Below the pieces are notes generated by a model. It did no database searches. It was not told the DNA's origin and saw nothing but the letters and a program-made list of their open reading frames with translations. The position numbers and the translations under genes were made by a program. From positions 1-36,701 of the forward strand of contig NZ_JARANT010000019.1 in NCBI RefSeq assembly GCF_029889805.1: DNA of 36,701 nt. Reading direction: 5' to 3'. Source of the DNA: Halorubrum sp. Boch-26 (GTDB lineage: Archaea > Halobacteriota > Halobacteria > Halobacteriales > Haloferacaceae). This document shows positions 22,734 to 33,167 of the stretch, one piece after another (positions within the stretch are counted from its first letter, which is position 1; each line of letters begins with the position of its first letter).

Positions 22734-25653
22734 CCGACTCCACCCCCGAAGCCTTGTTCAGGCCGGGTCCGGCGTGCTCGGAGAGGTTCGTCGGCGGCGT
22801 GCGCTCGCCGAGGAACCGCTCCTTCTCGTCGTCGGACTCGAACTCCGAGTCGACGACGCGGTCGACGATGTCGTCGACGTCGATACCGTCGCCCTCGCCC
22901 GAGGACACCTTCACCGGCGAGGTGCCGTCCTCGCCGAACTCGAACTGGACGATCCGGCCCGAGGTGTCTCGCACCGTCCCGTCGTACTGCGCCTCCAGCT
23001 CGGAGAGCGCGTTGATGAGCCGGCGCTGCAGGTAGCCGGACTTGGAGGTTCGGACCGCCGTGTCGACGAGCCCCTCGCGGCCGCCCATCGCGTGGAAGAA
23101 GAACTCCTCGGGCGTGAGCCCGCCGCGATAGGAGTTCTCGACGAAGCCGCGCGCCTCCGCGGAGAGGTCGTTCTCCTTGTAGTGGGAGAGCGTCCGGTCC
23201 TCGTAGCCGCGGTTGATGCGCTCGCCCCGAACCGCCTGTTGGCCGACGGAGCCGGCCATCTGCGTCAGGTTCAGCATCGACCCACGCGCGCCGGAGCGAG
23301 CCATCACAACCGCCGGGTTGTCGTCGCCGAAGTGCTGGTCGGCGATCTCCCCGGCCGAGTCGCGGGCCTTTCCGAGCGTCTGCATGATCTTCATCTCCAG
23401 GGTCTCGTCGACGCCGCGGCCGGGTAGCGACTCCAGCTCCCCGGCATCGTACGTCGCGATCAGCTCTTGGACGCGGTCGTAGGCGCTCTCGATCGCGTCG
23501 TCGACCTGCTCTTCGGCCTCCGGCGGGATCGACTCGTCGTCGATCCCGATCGAGAACCCGAAGTGCATGATCGCGCGCATCGCCAGCGCCGCGATCTCGT
23601 TGATGAACACGCGCGAGCGCGTCTCACCGTACTCTTTGGTGAGGGTGTCGACGACCTCGCCGCCGAACGCGCCGACCGCGTCCTCATCGATCGTCCCCTC
23701 GATCAGCTGACCGTTCTCGATGATCACGTCGTCGCCGGTCGACGACGAGAAATGCAGCGTGAGGTCGTCGGGCAGTAGCTCGGAGAACAGCGTCCGCCCG
23801 GTCCAGTACTCGCGGCCGTCGTCGTCGACGCCGTCGGCGTCGGGCAACTCGTCCACCCGGGTCGCCCGGAGCAGGTCCAGCGCCTGCGTCTCGGTGAACT
23901 CGGGGTTCGAGTGCGTGAGCAGGTACGTCCCGGAGATGTGGTCCTGGATCGCGCCGATGATGTTCCCGCCGAACCGCGGCGAGAGGATCTGCTCTTGCAC
24001 GCGCATGAGGACGCGCGCCTCGGCGCGGGCCTCCTCGTTCTGGAGCGCGTGCATGTTCATCTCGTCGCCGTCGAAGTCGGCGTTGTACGGCGGACAGACG
24101 ACGGTGTTGAGCCGGAACGTCTTGTACGGCATCACCACGACCTCGTGAGCCATGATGGACATCCGGTGCAGCGAGGGCTGCCGGTTGAAGATCACGATGT
24201 CGCCGTCGACGAGGTGGCGGTTGACCTCCCAGTCGGCCTCGACCTTCTCGGCGAGCTCCTCGCAGTTCTTCTCGGTCACCTTCAGGCGACGCCCGTCCGG
24301 TCGTCGGACGTAGTTCGCGCCCGGGTGCGCCTCCGGCCCGTTCCGGACGTACTGACGCGCCTCCTCGACGTTACGTTCGGTGACGTTGAGGGTCTGGGTC
24401 ATCTCCATGGCGACCCGGTCGGGGACGCCGACCTCGTTCAGGGAGAGCGTCGGGTCCGGGGAGATGACGGTCCGGGCGGAGAAGTTGACGCGCTTCCCCG
24501 ACAGCGAGCCGCGGAAGCGACCCTCCTTCCCTTTCAGCCGCTGGCTGAGGGTCTTGAGCGGACGGCCGGAGCGGTGTCGCGCCGGCGGCGTCCCGCTGAT
24601 CTCGTTGTCGACGAACGTGGTGACGTGGTACTGGAGCAGCTCCCAGAGGTCCTCGATGATCAGCTGCGGGGCGCCGGCCTCGCGGTTCTCCATGAACCGC
24701 TGGTTGATCCGGATGATGTCGACCAGCTTGTGCGTGAGGTCGTCCTCGGAGCGCTGGCCGTTGTCGAGCGTGATGGAGGGCCGCGTGGTCACCGGCGGGA
24801 CGGGGAGAACCGTCAGGATCATCCACTCCGGACGGGAGTCCTGCGCGTCGATTCCGAGGACCTCGAGGTCCTCGTTCGGAATGTCCTCGAACCAGTCGCG
24901 GATGTCCGAGGGCATCAGCTTGTTCATGTCTTCTTCAGTGAGGTCGACGTCGAGCGCCTTCTCGATGGCGCGGCGGTCCTCCTTACGCGGGCGGAACTCC
25001 CCGGCCATGATATCGTTGACCCGGTCCACGGCGATGTCGGTCTTCTCGGCGAGCTCCTGCGGCGAGGTGCCCGGGTCGTCTTCCTCCTCGTCGGGCTGCA
25101 TCGCGGCCGCGATGCGCTCGGAGTAATCGCCCGAGAGCACGTCCTGGACCTCGTAGTACGTTGTCGGCTTCTCGTGTTTGATGTCCGCCTGCGGCTCGCC
25201 GCAGAACGGACAGGTCTTCGCCTTCCGGGCCTGCCGGACGGCGGCCTTCAACACGTCGTGTTCGTCGTTGCCGAGCTCCTTCGCGCGCTCGTATCGGTCG
25301 CGGAACTCGTCGCGCTGCGCCTCGTCTAAGGCGAGCTTCCCACACTCGCGACACGTCGAGCGGAGCAGCCGCCGGATGAGCTTCGTGAACCCCACGTGGA
25401 TGACGGGCGCGGCCAGTTCGATGTGGCCGAAGTGGCCGTTACAGGAGCCGGAGTGGGAGCCGCAGGTCCGACACTCTAAGCCGGGGTCGATGACGCCGAG
25501 CCGCGGGTCCATCAGCCCCATGTCGATCGGGTAGCCGTCGTCGTCGTACGTGTCGGCCGTGATCACCTTCGTCGCCGACATGTCCCGGTACGTCTCCGGG
25601 TCCATGAGGCCGAAGTCGATGCCGCCGAGCACTTTCGGTGTTTGCATTGACAT
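22726..25653 (-). CDS. rpoA1: DNA-directed RNA polymerase subunit A'
   Basis: A 975-residue N-terminal part of the largest subunit. The catalytic Mg2+ motif NADFDGD is at residues 524-530 (D526, D528, D530). An N-terminal zinc site is formed by C61, C64, C71 and a nearby His in [17 protein letters not shown], and a second cysteine set lies at [11 protein letters not shown] and CPFCGEPQ. The funnel and bridge-helix regions are complete and there is no intein. Its ATG follows the rpoB1 TAA directly (TAAATG). Confidence 0.97.
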   Translation of the reverse strand: MSMQTPKVLGGIDFGLMDPETYRDMSATKVITADTYDDDGYPIDMGLMDPRLGVIDPGLECRTCGSHSGSCNGHFGHIELAAPVIHVGFTKLIRRLLRSTCRECGKLALDEAQRDEFRDRYERAKELGNDEHDVLKAAVRQARKAKTCPFCGEPQADIKHEKPTTYYEVQDVLSGDYSERIAAAMQPDEEEDDPGTSPQELAEKTDIAVDRVNDIMAGEFRPRKEDRRAIEKALDVDLTEEDMNKLMPSDIRDWFEDIPNEDLEVLGIDAQDSRPEWMILTVLPVPPVTTRPSITLDNGQRSEDDLTHKLVDIIRINQRFMENREAGAPQLIIEDLWELLQYHVTTFVDNEISGTPPARHRSGRPLKTLSQRLKGKEGRFRGSLSGKRVNFSARTVISPDPTLSLNEVGVPDRVAMEMTQTLNVTERNVEEARQYVRNGPEAHPGANYVRRPDGRRLKVTEKNCEELAEKVEADWEVNRHLVDGDIVIFNRQPSLHRMSIMAHEVVVMPYKTFRLNTVVCPPYNADFDGDEMNMHALQNEEARAEARVLMRVQEQILSPRFGGNIIGAIQDHISGTYLLTHSNPEFTETQALDLLRATRVDELPDADGVDDDGREYWTGRTLFSELLPDDLTLHFSSSTGDDVIIENGQLIEGTIDEDAVGAFGGEVVDTLTKEYGETRSRVFINEIAALAMRAIMHFGFSIGIDDESIPPEAEEQVDDAIESAYDRVQELIATYDAGELESLPGRGVDETLEMKIMQTLGKARDSAGEIADQHFGDDNPAVVMARSGARGSMLNLTQMAGSVGQQAVRGERINRGYEDRTLSHYKENDLSAEARGFVENSYRGGLTPEEFFFHAMGGREGLVDTAVRTSKSGYLQRRLINALSELEAQYDGTVRDTSGRIVQFEFGEDGTSPVKVSSGEGDGIDVDDIVDRVVDSEFESDDEKERFLGERTPPTNLSEHAGPGLNKASGVESDD

Positions 25654-27483
25654 TTAAATCGCGTCCTCCAGTTCGAGTCTCGGTCGGATGCCGAGGGCGA
25701 TCATCTCGTCGAGGAGGAGCTTGAACGCGTAGCTCACCTCGAGCTCGTGGATGTCGTCTTCGTCGCCCGTGACGGGGTCGTACACGCGGCGCTGTTCGCG
25801 GTCCTCGACGGCGACGAGCCCCGTCTCAGCGGAGACGTGGACCGTCTCGGCGTCGGAGGACTCCAAGAGCCGTTCGTTGAGCACCATCGACGCGCCGTGG
25901 CCGATGATCGTGTCGCGCTCCATCTCCCCGACGCGCAGGCCGCCCTCGCGGGCCCGCCCCTCGGTCGGCTGGCGCGTGAGCACTTGTACCGGCCCGCGCG
26001 AGCGGGCGTGGAGCTTGTTCGACACCATGTGGTACAGCTTGTGGTAGAAGATCGTCCCGACGAAGATCTCCGCGTCGATCTTCTCGCCGGTGACGCCGGA
26101 GTACATGACCTCCTTGCCGGACGACTTGAAGCCGTGCTCCTCCAGGCCGCTCCGGAGCTCCTCCTCGTCTTCGCCCTGGAACGGCGTGCCGTCGACCCGC
26201 GAACCGCGCAGCGAGCCGACCTTCCCGCCGAGCATCTCCAGCACGTGACCGACCGTCATCCGCGACGGCAGCGCGTGCGGGTTCATCACGAGGTCGGGAA
26301 CGACCCCCTCCTCGGTAAAGGGCATGTCCTCCTGCGGGGCGAGGTGGCCGACGACGCCCTTCTGGCCGTGTCGAGACGCGAACTTGTCGCCCAGCTCGGG
26401 CACGCGCTGGTCGCGCACCTTCACCTTCGAGAGCTTGGAGCCGTCCTCGCCCTCCATCAGCGTCACCGTGTCGACGACGCCGGACTCGCCAGAGCGCATC
26501 GTCACACTGGTCTCCCGGCGCTTCTGGGGAGAGAGCCCGCCCATGTCGTCGGGCTCTTCGAGGAAGCGCGGCGGACTGGTCTTGCCGAGCAGGACCGAGG
26601 ACTCGTCGACCTTCGTCTCCGGGTTGACGAGACCGTCCTCGTCGAGGTGGGTGTACGCGTCCTCGCCGCGCGCGCCGCGAACATCTTGCTCGGGGATCTC
26701 GAAGCGGTCCTCTTGGCCGCCGGGGTACCGGCGCTCCTCGCCCTCGTAGGTCCGGAAGAAGTGCGAGCGGGTGAGCGCGCGGTCGACGGAGCCCTGGTTC
26801 ATCACCAGGGCGTCCTCGATGTTGAAGCCCTCGTAGGACATCACGGCGACGACGAAGTTCTGCGCCGCCGGCCGCTTGTCGAAGCTGATCTGGTCGGACG
26901 TCTGCGTCTTCACCATCGCCAGCTGCGGGTAGTGCAGCAGGTGCTGACGCGTGTCCGGTCGGATCCGGTAGTTGGCGGAGGGGAGCCCGAGCGACTGCTT
27001 CATCATCCCCGCGCCCATCGTAATCCGGGGGCTCGCGTTGTGCTCGGGGTAGGGGATCATCCCCGCGCCGATACCGAACACGAGCTGCGGGTCGATCTCG
27101 AGGTGCGTGTGGTCCTCGGTCACATCCTCCTCGTCGACGGCGACGAGGATGTCCTCCTCCTCCTCGGCGTCGATGAACTCGACGTAGCCGCGGTCGATGA
27201 GGTCGTCGAACTCGATGTCGCCGCGTTCGAGCGCGTCGACTTCCTCGTCGCCCAAGAGGGGTTCGCCGTTCTCGACGACGATCAGCGGTCGGCGGGCGCG
27301 CCCCGCGTCCGCGTTGACGATCACTTCTTGGGTCCGGTCCTTGACCGAGACGTTCACCATGTCCGAGACGTCGCCTCGACGGCGCGCCTCGCGGATCTGT
27401 TCGGCGAGGGCCTCGGGGTCCGGATGGGTCCCGACGAGACTCCCGTTGACGTACACCTTCGCTTCGCGTTCTGCCTGAGCCAT
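25654..27483 (-). CDS. rpoB1: DNA-directed RNA polymerase subunit B'
   Basis: A 609-residue C-terminal part of the second-largest subunit. Typical segments are [20 protein letters not shown] (active-centre region), [13 protein letters not shown] (the conserved Lys/His in the NTP-binding lobe), and the C-terminal [18 protein letters not shown] clamp segment. The start is [14 protein letters not shown] at 27483, one base after the rpoB2 stop; a longer open frame exists upstream but overlaps rpoB2 and looks non-coding. The B subunit is split into B'' and B' as in other haloarchaea. Confidence 0.97.
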   Translation of the reverse strand: MAQAEREAKVYVNGSLVGTHPDPEALAEQIREARRRGDVSDMVNVSVKDRTQEVIVNADAGRARRPLIVVENGEPLLGDEEVDALERGDIEFDDLIDRGYVEFIDAEEEEDILVAVDEEDVTEDHTHLEIDPQLVFGIGAGMIPYPEHNASPRITMGAGMMKQSLGLPSANYRIRPDTRQHLLHYPQLAMVKTQTSDQISFDKRPAAQNFVVAVMSYEGFNIEDALVMNQGSVDRALTRSHFFRTYEGEERRYPGGQEDRFEIPEQDVRGARGEDAYTHLDEDGLVNPETKVDESSVLLGKTSPPRFLEEPDDMGGLSPQKRRETSVTMRSGESGVVDTVTLMEGEDGSKLSKVKVRDQRVPELGDKFASRHGQKGVVGHLAPQEDMPFTEEGVVPDLVMNPHALPSRMTVGHVLEMLGGKVGSLRGSRVDGTPFQGEDEEELRSGLEEHGFKSSGKEVMYSGVTGEKIDAEIFVGTIFYHKLYHMVSNKLHARSRGPVQVLTRQPTEGRAREGGLRVGEMERDTIIGHGASMVLNERLLESSDAETVHVSAETGLVAVEDREQRRVYDPVTGDEDDIHELEVSYAFKLLLDEMIALGIRPRLELEDAI

Positions 27484-27484
27484 A

Positions 27485-29050
27485 TTAGTCGTCCGCCGTC
27501 TGTCGATCGACGCCCTCGATGCCGGGGATCCCCTCGACACCCATCGACGCCAGTTCTCGTTTCAGCCCCTGTTCGTCCTCGACCGTCTGCGACAGCTCCA
27601 TCGACTGCGCGAAGTTCTTCACGAGCCCGCAGTTCGGTCCCTCCGGGGTCTCGGAGGGACAGATGCGACCCCACTGGGTCGCGTGGAGGTCCCGCGCCTC
27701 GAAGTGCGGCTGCGACCGCGACAGCGGCGACCGCAGGCGTCGCAGGTGCGAGAGCACGCCCATGTAGTCCGTCCGGTCGACGAGCTGGGAGACGCCCGAG
27801 CGGCCGCCGACCCAGTTCCCCGTCGCGATCGGGTGTTCGAGCCGCTCTGTCAGCACGTCCGAGCGGACGACCGTGTTGACGGTGAGCTGCCGGTTCCGCA
27901 TGTTCGCGCGCTCCAGCTGGTACTTCACGTCTCGCGCCAGCTTGTTCAGGGCGGTCCGGAACAGGTCGCGCATCAGGTCGCCGGAGACCTTCAGGCGCTT
28001 GTTGGCGTAGTGGTCCTTGTCGTCGGACTCGCGGCGGCTCAAGGCGAGTTCGAAGCACGCCTCGGCCATCCGACAGAGATAGTACGCCTTGTTGATGCGC
28101 ACGTCCTCCTCCTCGACGCCCTCCTCGTGGAGGTGCGGAAGGAGGTAGCGGTCGATGACGTAGTTCGCCCGCTTGAGCTGGTAGTTCTTCCCTTGGCCGG
28201 AGGCGACGCGCTCGCCGAGGGTCTCGATGGCCCCCTCGGTCGTCTGCACCTCCGCCTCCTCTAAGTTCTCCAGCATGAACTTCACGATCTCGGGGTCGTC
28301 CGAGACGCGGTGGACGATCTCCTCGTCCGACTCCAGTCCGAGCGCGCGAACGAGCGTCACGAAGTCGATCGATCCCGAAACGGACGGGAACGACACTTCG
28401 AGCAGCCCTTCGCGGTTGCGCTCGCAGAGGACCAGCGCGCGGTAGCCGCGGCGCTGGGAGAACGTCTTGGCGACCTGGATCTCGTCGCCGTACTTCGAGT
28501 CGTACTCCGCGAGGATCTTGTTCGGCGCGAGGTCCTCCGAGGTCATCAGCACGCGCTCGGAGCCGTTGACGATGAAGTAGCCGCCGGGGTCGACGGGGTC
28601 CTCGCCGATGTCGATGAGCTCCTCGTCGGAGAAGCCGGCCATGTTACACTTGTTCGAGCCGACCATGATCGGCATCCGGCCGACCTTCGTCTCGGTCGTG
28701 TCGACGACCTGCTCGGGCTCGTCCTCGCCGCCGCGCACGATGGACATCTCCATGAACACGGGCGCCGAGTAGGTGATGTTCCGCAGGCGGGCCTCCTGTG
28801 GGTACAGCAGTTCCTCGGAGCCGTCGGCCTCGCGGACGCGCGGGGTCACCATCCGCACGTCGCCGAGCTCGACGTAGACGGGCTCTTGACCCTCCTTGTC
28901 GCCGATGTCGGTCTCGATCGTCTCTTTCTCGTCGACGACCTCCTGCATACCGCGGTCCAAGAAGTTGTTGAACGATCGGAAGTGATGCTCGGCGAGCCGT
29001 TCGTCTGAGAAGTACTCGCGTGACACCACGCGTCGGTCTTGCCTGTTCAT
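27485..29050 (-). CDS. rpoB2: DNA-directed RNA polymerase subunit B''
   Basis: A 521-residue N-terminal part of the second-largest subunit. The polymerase lobe/protrusion signatures seen include [36 protein letters not shown] and [20 protein letters not shown] followed by NCGLVKNFA. The length is normal. It overlaps the rpoH stop by 4 nt (ATGA) and is followed one base later by rpoB1. Confidence 0.97.
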   Translation of the reverse strand: MNRQDRRVVSREYFSDERLAEHHFRSFNNFLDRGMQEVVDEKETIETDIGDKEGQEPVYVELGDVRMVTPRVREADGSEELLYPQEARLRNITYSAPVFMEMSIVRGGEDEPEQVVDTTETKVGRMPIMVGSNKCNMAGFSDEELIDIGEDPVDPGGYFIVNGSERVLMTSEDLAPNKILAEYDSKYGDEIQVAKTFSQRRGYRALVLCERNREGLLEVSFPSVSGSIDFVTLVRALGLESDEEIVHRVSDDPEIVKFMLENLEEAEVQTTEGAIETLGERVASGQGKNYQLKRANYVIDRYLLPHLHEEGVEEEDVRINKAYYLCRMAEACFELALSRRESDDKDHYANKRLKVSGDLMRDLFRTALNKLARDVKYQLERANMRNRQLTVNTVVRSDVLTERLEHPIATGNWVGGRSGVSQLVDRTDYMGVLSHLRRLRSPLSRSQPHFEARDLHATQWGRICPSETPEGPNCGLVKNFAQSMELSQTVEDEQGLKRELASMGVEGIPGIEGVDRQTADD

Positions 29051-29274
29051 GAGACGACTAGTCGGTACACGACGGCTTCCTCCGTCGTGCGGGAGTTTCG
29101 AACGATCTTCACCACGTCGCCGACCTCGGCCTCGTCGGGGAGCGCGGGATCCGTGCGTTTGATCTTCGGTAGGTTCGTCCGCTTCACGTCGTACTCGGCC
29201 AGAACCTCGTCGATCTCGTCGGAGTCGAGCAAGACGTGGTCCGGGACGAGTTCGTGTTGGCTTACGTCTACCAT
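29047..29274 (-). CDS. rpoH: DNA-directed RNA polymerase subunit H
   Basis: A 75-residue homologue of eukaryotic Rpb5 C-terminal domain, with the conserved [10 protein letters not shown] and [11 protein letters not shown] segments. It is the first gene of the polymerase operon (H-B''-B'-A'-A''-nusA). The nearest good TATA box (29320-29326) predicts an untranslated leader of roughly 20 nt, without a clear Shine-Dalgarno sequence. Confidence 0.96.
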   Translation of the reverse strand: MVDVSQHELVPDHVLLDSDEIDEVLAEYDVKRTNLPKIKRTDPALPDEAEVGDVVKIVRNSRTTEEAVVYRLVVS

Positions 29275-29319
29275 GGATGGTGGTTATTGAAAGAAGCTAT
29301 CACGAGATACTACAGATCG

Positions 29320-29326
29320 CTATATG
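29320..29326 (-). promoter_or_regulatory. TATA-like element for the RNA polymerase operon
   Basis: Minus-strand GCATATA lies about 50 nt before the rpoH ATG, implying a short 5' leader. A weaker ATAGCTT nearer the gene is an alternative. Confidence 0.35.
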
Positions 29327-29536
29327 CGCCAACGCAATAAGACTTGCCAACCGACTCCGCCGTGCGCGGCTCACGACGACGGGGCGTGCGATACTCTCAC
29401 TCATGCGGTTATGCTACAAAAGAGTACCGCCGCGATCGACGGCGACCCCGACCGTCTCTCCCCTGTCACCCGTCCCCACCGTCGCCGGCGATGACAAGCC
29501 TTATTTGCCAGACAGGGGTACGAATGACTGCGACAA

Positions 29537-29609
29537 GCCCGGATGGTGTAGTGGCCCATCATACGACCCTGTCACGGTCGTGACGCGGGTTCAAATCCCG
29601 CTCCGGGCG
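29537..29609 (+). tRNA. tRNA-Asp(GTC), first copy
   Basis: A 73-nt cloverleaf: acceptor GCCCGGA pairs with TCCGGGC, discriminator G. The anticodon stem CGACC/GGTCG encloses the loop CTGTCAC, giving anticodon GTC. The T-arm is GCGGG-TTCAAAT-CCCGC. No intron. A TATTTG element near 29500 may be its promoter. Confidence 0.96.
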
Positions 29610-29610
29610 T

Positions 29611-29627
29611 CCCCTTGTTCGGGGTTT
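29611..29627 (+). terminator. Hairpin with T-run between the tRNA-Asp genes
   Basis: CCCC-TTGTTC-GGGG followed by TTT lies directly after the first tRNA and could be a processing or termination signal. Confidence 0.4.
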
Positions 29628-29639
29628 CTGTCGCTGTTT

Positions 29640-29712
29640 GCCCGGATGGTGTAGTGGCCCATCATACGACCCTGTCACGGTCGTGACGCGGGTTCAAATC
29701 CCGCTCCGGGCG
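29640..29712 (+). tRNA. tRNA-Asp(GTC), second identical copy
   Basis: It is identical to the copy at 29537 over all 73 nt, with the same GTC anticodon. The two are 30 nt apart and probably transcribed together. Confidence 0.96.
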
Positions 29713-29792
29713 TTTCTGTCCCCGCCGACCGGAGAGCGACCCGCTTGTCGAGTTCGGTGCGTCTCTCGCTCGCCGAACGGTCGTCTCGTCGT

Positions 29793-30797
29793 CTACAGGT
29801 CGAGTAGTTCCCGCAACTCCGCCACCAGCGACTCCGTCTTCGCGTCCGGCTCCTCGTCGTCGGTCACCGGCGTCCGACCGTCGTACGTCTCGTGGACCAT
29901 CGAGACGCCCTCGGCGAGGGTGTCGAGCCCGTACCCGCCCTCCAGCACGTAGGCCTCGGCCGCACCAACGTCGTCGGCGACCGACCGGATCTGGTCGGTC
30001 ATCATCGCGTACCCCTCCGAGGAGACGCGCATCCGGGAGATCGGGTCGTGACGGTGGGCGTCGAACCCGGCCGAGACGATCAGCAGGTCGGGGTCGAACC
30101 GATCGATGGCCGGCGCGATCGCCTCGTCGATGGCGTACCGGTAGTCGCCGTCGCCGGCGCCGGCGGCGAGCGGGAGGTTCACTGTGGACCCCTCACCGGC
30201 GTCGCGGCCGATCTCTTCGAGGTCGCCGGTGTCCGGGTAGAGCCCGTCCTCGTGGATCGACGAGTAGAGCACGTCGTCCCGGTCGTAGAACACGTCTTGG
30301 GTGCCGTTCCCGTGGTGGACGTCCCAATCAAAAATCGCGACCCGATCCGCGGCGCCCTCGTCGAGGACGGTCTGGGCCGCGACGGCGGCGTTGTTGAAAA
30401 AACAGAACCCCATCGCGTCGTCGGGGACCGCGTGGTGACCCGGTGGGCGGCCGAGCGAGAACGGAGTGTCTCGGCCGTCGGCCCCGTCGAGCGCCGACCG
30501 GGCCGCCCACTGGGCGAGGCCGGCCGAAGTGAGCGCGGCGTCCCACGTCCCCTCGCTCGCGACGGTGTCGGGGTCCCAACTCCCCCCGCCTCCATCGACG
30601 AACGCCTCCAGTTCGTCGACGTACTCCGCGCCGTGGACCGCGACGACCTCCTCGCGGGTCGCGGGGTCCGCCTCCGCGTACTCGACGCCGTGCCGCTTCG
30701 CCAGCCCGCGGCGGATCGCCCGCAGTCGGTCCGGATTTTCCGGATGCCGTTCGCCGGTGTCGTGTTCGAGACACCGTTCGCTGTAGCCGAACTTCAT
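29793..30797 (-). CDS. hdaI: Histone deacetylase family protein (class II type)
   Basis: A 334-residue zinc deacetylase of the arginase/deacetylase fold. Catalytic features are complete: RPPGHH (117-122) with the histidine pair H121/H122, FDWDVHHGNGTQ with zinc ligands D159 and H161, SAGFDAHRHDP with D246 as third ligand, and LEGGY (285-289). The FDWDVHHGNGTQ and HEDGLYPDTG patterns match class II/AcuC-like enzymes. Its ATG directly follows the stop codon of the histone gene (TAGATG), so the two are co-translated. Likely substrates are acetyl-lysine proteins, possibly the histone itself (inference). It resembles Haloferax HdaI. Confidence 0.93.
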   Translation of the reverse strand: MKFGYSERCLEHDTGERHPENPDRLRAIRRGLAKRHGVEYAEADPATREEVVAVHGAEYVDELEAFVDGGGGSWDPDTVASEGTWDAALTSAGLAQWAARSALDGADGRDTPFSLGRPPGHHAVPDDAMGFCFFNNAAVAAQTVLDEGAADRVAIFDWDVHHGNGTQDVFYDRDDVLYSSIHEDGLYPDTGDLEEIGRDAGEGSTVNLPLAAGAGDGDYRYAIDEAIAPAIDRFDPDLLIVSAGFDAHRHDPISRMRVSSEGYAMMTDQIRSVADDVGAAEAYVLEGGYGLDTLAEGVSMVHETYDGRTPVTDDEEPDAKTESLVAELRELLDL

Positions 30798-31229
30798 CTA
30801 CCCGAACAGCGCGAAGTACGTCTCGATGTCCTCGGCCTGTACGGTCCGTCTGTCGGCGTGACGCGCAAGGGTCGCGGCCGCGCTCGCGACGTTGTCGGCG
30901 TAGTCCTCTAAGATGTCGGCCAACGCGATCCGCGCGTCGACGCCGACTCGGTATCGGTCGTCGATCCGGAGCCGCGCGATCCGGTCGATGGGCGCGACGG
31001 GCAGGGTGAGCTCCTCGCGGGCGATCACCTGCTCGACGTCGAAGTCAGACGCCATCAGCGTCTTCCGTCCGTCCTCGGTTGCTCGCTCGGCCGCGTCGAT
31101 CGCGAGCTCCGCGCCGTGCGACTGGATGCGGCGCGCCAGCTCCTCCGCGGCGTCGGCGCTGACGCGGAGTTCTCCGGCGTTCCGCCGGATGATCCCGTCG
31201 ACCGGCGCGAACGGCAACTCGACACTCAT
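30798..31229 (-). CDS. hstA: Archaeal histone with two fused histone folds
   Basis: A 143-residue tandem histone of the haloarchaeal type; each half is one histone fold, so one chain makes a pseudo-dimer. The first fold runs about 4-68 (LPFAPVDGIIRRNAG ... TLMASDFDVEQV) and the second about 76-143 (LPVAPIDRIARLRI ... TVQAEDIETYFALFG). The paired R-T/K-T plus acidic helix ends are typical. There are no eukaryote-like tails. The start at 31229 is set by a TATA box at 31250-31259; a GTG two codons upstream is an alternative. It sits between the RPA gene and the deacetylase gene, all on the minus strand. Confidence 0.93.
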   Translation of the reverse strand: MSVELPFAPVDGIIRRNAGELRVSADAAEELARRIQSHGAELAIDAAERATEDGRKTLMASDFDVEQVIAREELTLPVAPIDRIARLRIDDRYRVGVDARIALADILEDYADNVASAAATLARHADRRTVQAEDIETYFALFG

Positions 31230-31249
31230 ACACACAGTCGCGTCCGTGT

Positions 31250-31259
31250 GCCGTATAAC
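31250..31259 (-). promoter_or_regulatory. TATA box for the histone-deacetylase operon
   Basis: Minus-strand GTTATACG is centred about 27 nt before the ATG at 31229. Confidence 0.5.
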
Positions 31260-31407
31260 GCTTTCCGTTACTGCCGTCTCCGCGCCCGAGCACTGGCGTC
31301 GCGGCTACTCGATGCGTCGCTGGTCGACTCCGGTATCCCGCGTCACGCGACGGCTCGCCGTCCGCCGTCGAAGGTGTCTCCGGCGAGCCGGCGGGCGCCT
31401 GCGGCGA

Positions 31408-32907
31408 CTAGAACACGTCTTCCGCGTGGATCGTCCCGTCGCGCTCCGCGCCTCGAACGGTGATCTCCTCGCCGAGTCGGAGGCTCGCGTCCGTCTCGAT
31501 GCTCTTCGTCTGCTGGCCGTCGTCCAACACAACTGGATCGCCGGTCTGGACGACGGTCCCCGTGAACTCGATGTCCTCGGCCGACTGCTCCGCGGTCGCG
31601 GCTGCGGCGCCGCCGGCCCCCACGCTCTCGCTGCCGCCTCCTTCTCCGCCGGTTTCGCCGGCGACGGCCTCGGTGGCCGCCTTCTGTTCGTCCCCGGCGA
31701 AGGCGCCGAGCCCGGTGTTACCCGCGCTGTGTTCGTCACCACCGCCGCCGTTCTCGCCGGCTCTCGACCCGTCGTCCGCAGCGCCGCCCGCCGCGTCGCT
31801 CCCCTCGTCGAGGACGGTGACCGTCGAGCGCCAGTTCGCGGACGCCTCCAGATCGTCCTGCCAGCCGTCTTGGATCTCCACGTCGGTGAAGACGACGCGG
31901 TCCGCCAGATCGATCTCGCGGTCGGCCTTGTCGCCCCACAGCGCGACGCGAATCTCGCCGGTCTCGTCTTTGATCCGGACGTTTCGAACCTGTCCCTCGC
32001 TGCCGTCGTCGCGGTCGAACGTGCGCTTCGGGTCAGTCTCGATGACCCCGCCGCCGATATCGACGGTCTCGCCGATCTCCAAGCCGTCGATGTCCGTCGT
32101 CTCCGGGACGTACTCGACGTCGTCGTCGACGCGTTCGACGGTGCCGCGGTCGCCGACGTGGAGCTCTAAGTCGCCGTCGCGCTCGCGGACGTAGCCGTCG
32201 CCGACCTCGACGACCTCGCCGGCCTCGAACTCCTCGGCGAGGTCGGCCTTGCCGTCCCACAGTGTGACGCGCACGCGTCCCGTCCCGTCGCCGACGGTGA
32301 GGTTGGCCACGCGCCCCTCGCTGCCGTCGTCGCGGTCGAACGTTCGGATCGAGTCCGTGTCGAGCACCTGTCCGACGAGATCGACGTCGGAGGCGCCGAG
32401 CGAGAGGTCCTCGACGCGGTAGGTGTCGAGCACCTGCACGTCGACCTCCGCGTCCTCGTCGGGCTCGACCTTGTTGGCGCTGACTTCGAGGCCGCTGTAC
32501 CCCTCCTTCGGGCGGCCCATGACCCGGAGCACCTGTCCGACCTCCAGCTGCTCTTCGGCCGCCGCGGCCATCTCGTCCCAGAGGGCGACCCGCACGGAGC
32601 CGGACGCGTCCGCGACGTCGACGTTGCAGACGCGCCCCTCCTCGGACTCCTCGTCGTCCCGCTCGAAGGTCCGGATCTCGCCGATGGAGGTCACCTTCCC
32701 GAGGAACTTCACGTCGTTCATCCCGGGCTCGATGTCGGCGATCGTGTCGGCCTCCTCGTCGCGCAGCTCGTGGGCGATCAGCATCGCGGCCGTCTCCTCG
32801 TCCGCGAGCCCGCCCATCTGATCGACTTTATCCTCGACGGCCGCCTCGAACTCCTCGAACTCGACGTCGGTGTCGAGGTTCCCGTAGACGTCCTCTATCA
32901 CTCCCAT
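31408..32907 (-). CDS. rpa2: RPA-type single-stranded DNA-binding protein
   Basis: A 499-residue replication protein A with multiple OB folds. Three full OB folds lie at about 62-150, 172-262 and 275-367, each with an RTF(E/D)RDD loop and a RVxLW strand. A Gly/Ala/Glu-rich linker (about 370-442) leads to a short C-terminal OB-like domain (443-499, FTGTVVQTGDPVVLDDG). No zinc finger is present. It should protect single-stranded DNA in replication and repair. Position beside the histone gene and the opening GVIEDVYGNLDTDVEFEEF suggest orthology to Haloferax Rpa2 (from memory). The start at 32907 is preceded by a strong AGGAGGT ribosome binding site at 32914-32920. Confidence 0.9.
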   Translation of the reverse strand: MGVIEDVYGNLDTDVEFEEFEAAVEDKVDQMGGLADEETAAMLIAHELRDEEADTIADIEPGMNDVKFLGKVTSIGEIRTFERDDEESEEGRVCNVDVADASGSVRVALWDEMAAAAEEQLEVGQVLRVMGRPKEGYSGLEVSANKVEPDEDAEVDVQVLDTYRVEDLSLGASDVDLVGQVLDTDSIRTFDRDDGSEGRVANLTVGDGTGRVRVTLWDGKADLAEEFEAGEVVEVGDGYVRERDGDLELHVGDRGTVERVDDDVEYVPETTDIDGLEIGETVDIGGGVIETDPKRTFDRDDGSEGQVRNVRIKDETGEIRVALWGDKADREIDLADRVVFTDVEIQDGWQDDLEASANWRSTVTVLDEGSDAAGGAADDGSRAGENGGGGDEHSAGNTGLGAFAGDEQKAATEAVAGETGGEGGGSESVGAGGAAAATAEQSAEDIEFTGTVVQTGDPVVLDDGQQTKSIETDASLRLGEEITVRGAERDGTIHAEDVF

Positions 32908-32913
32908 ACGCGT

Positions 32914-32945
32914 ACCTCCTCGGTTGTCGAGTCCGCGGATAAGCG
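32914..32945 (-). promoter_or_regulatory. TATA box and strong Shine-Dalgarno of the RPA gene
   Basis: CGCTTATCCGC (32935-32945, minus strand) is a TATA element, and AGGAGGT (32914-32920) is a full Shine-Dalgarno match 6 nt before the ATG. Most genes here show TATA-only leaderless starts, so this clear site stands out. Confidence 0.55.
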
Positions 32946-33137
32946 TTGTCCTTGCCGGGGTCTCGCGGCCGAACGTGCGCCCGCCGCCGGTCGGGTCCGC
33001 GGCGTCGCCGTCGCGGATCGGGATTCCGTCATACGGGTCCATCGGTCCCCTCGATACAAAAGGTGTGCAATCCGTGCGCGCTCGCCGCCCCGCGTCGTAT
33101 GCGACCTTCCGCCACGCGGCCCGTGGACCGTAACCGT

Positions 33138-33143
33138 CTTAAG
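33138..33143 (+). promoter_or_regulatory. TATA-like element for tRNA-Arg
   Basis: CTTAAG about 27 nt before the tRNA 5' end. Confidence 0.35.
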
Positions 33144-33167
33144 TTCTACCGCGGTACGTTTGATTGA

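Noticed and set aside
22726..29050. Inteins in the RNA polymerase subunits
   Set aside because: Subunit lengths (975, 404, 609 and 521 residues) are normal and the conserved motifs are uninterrupted.
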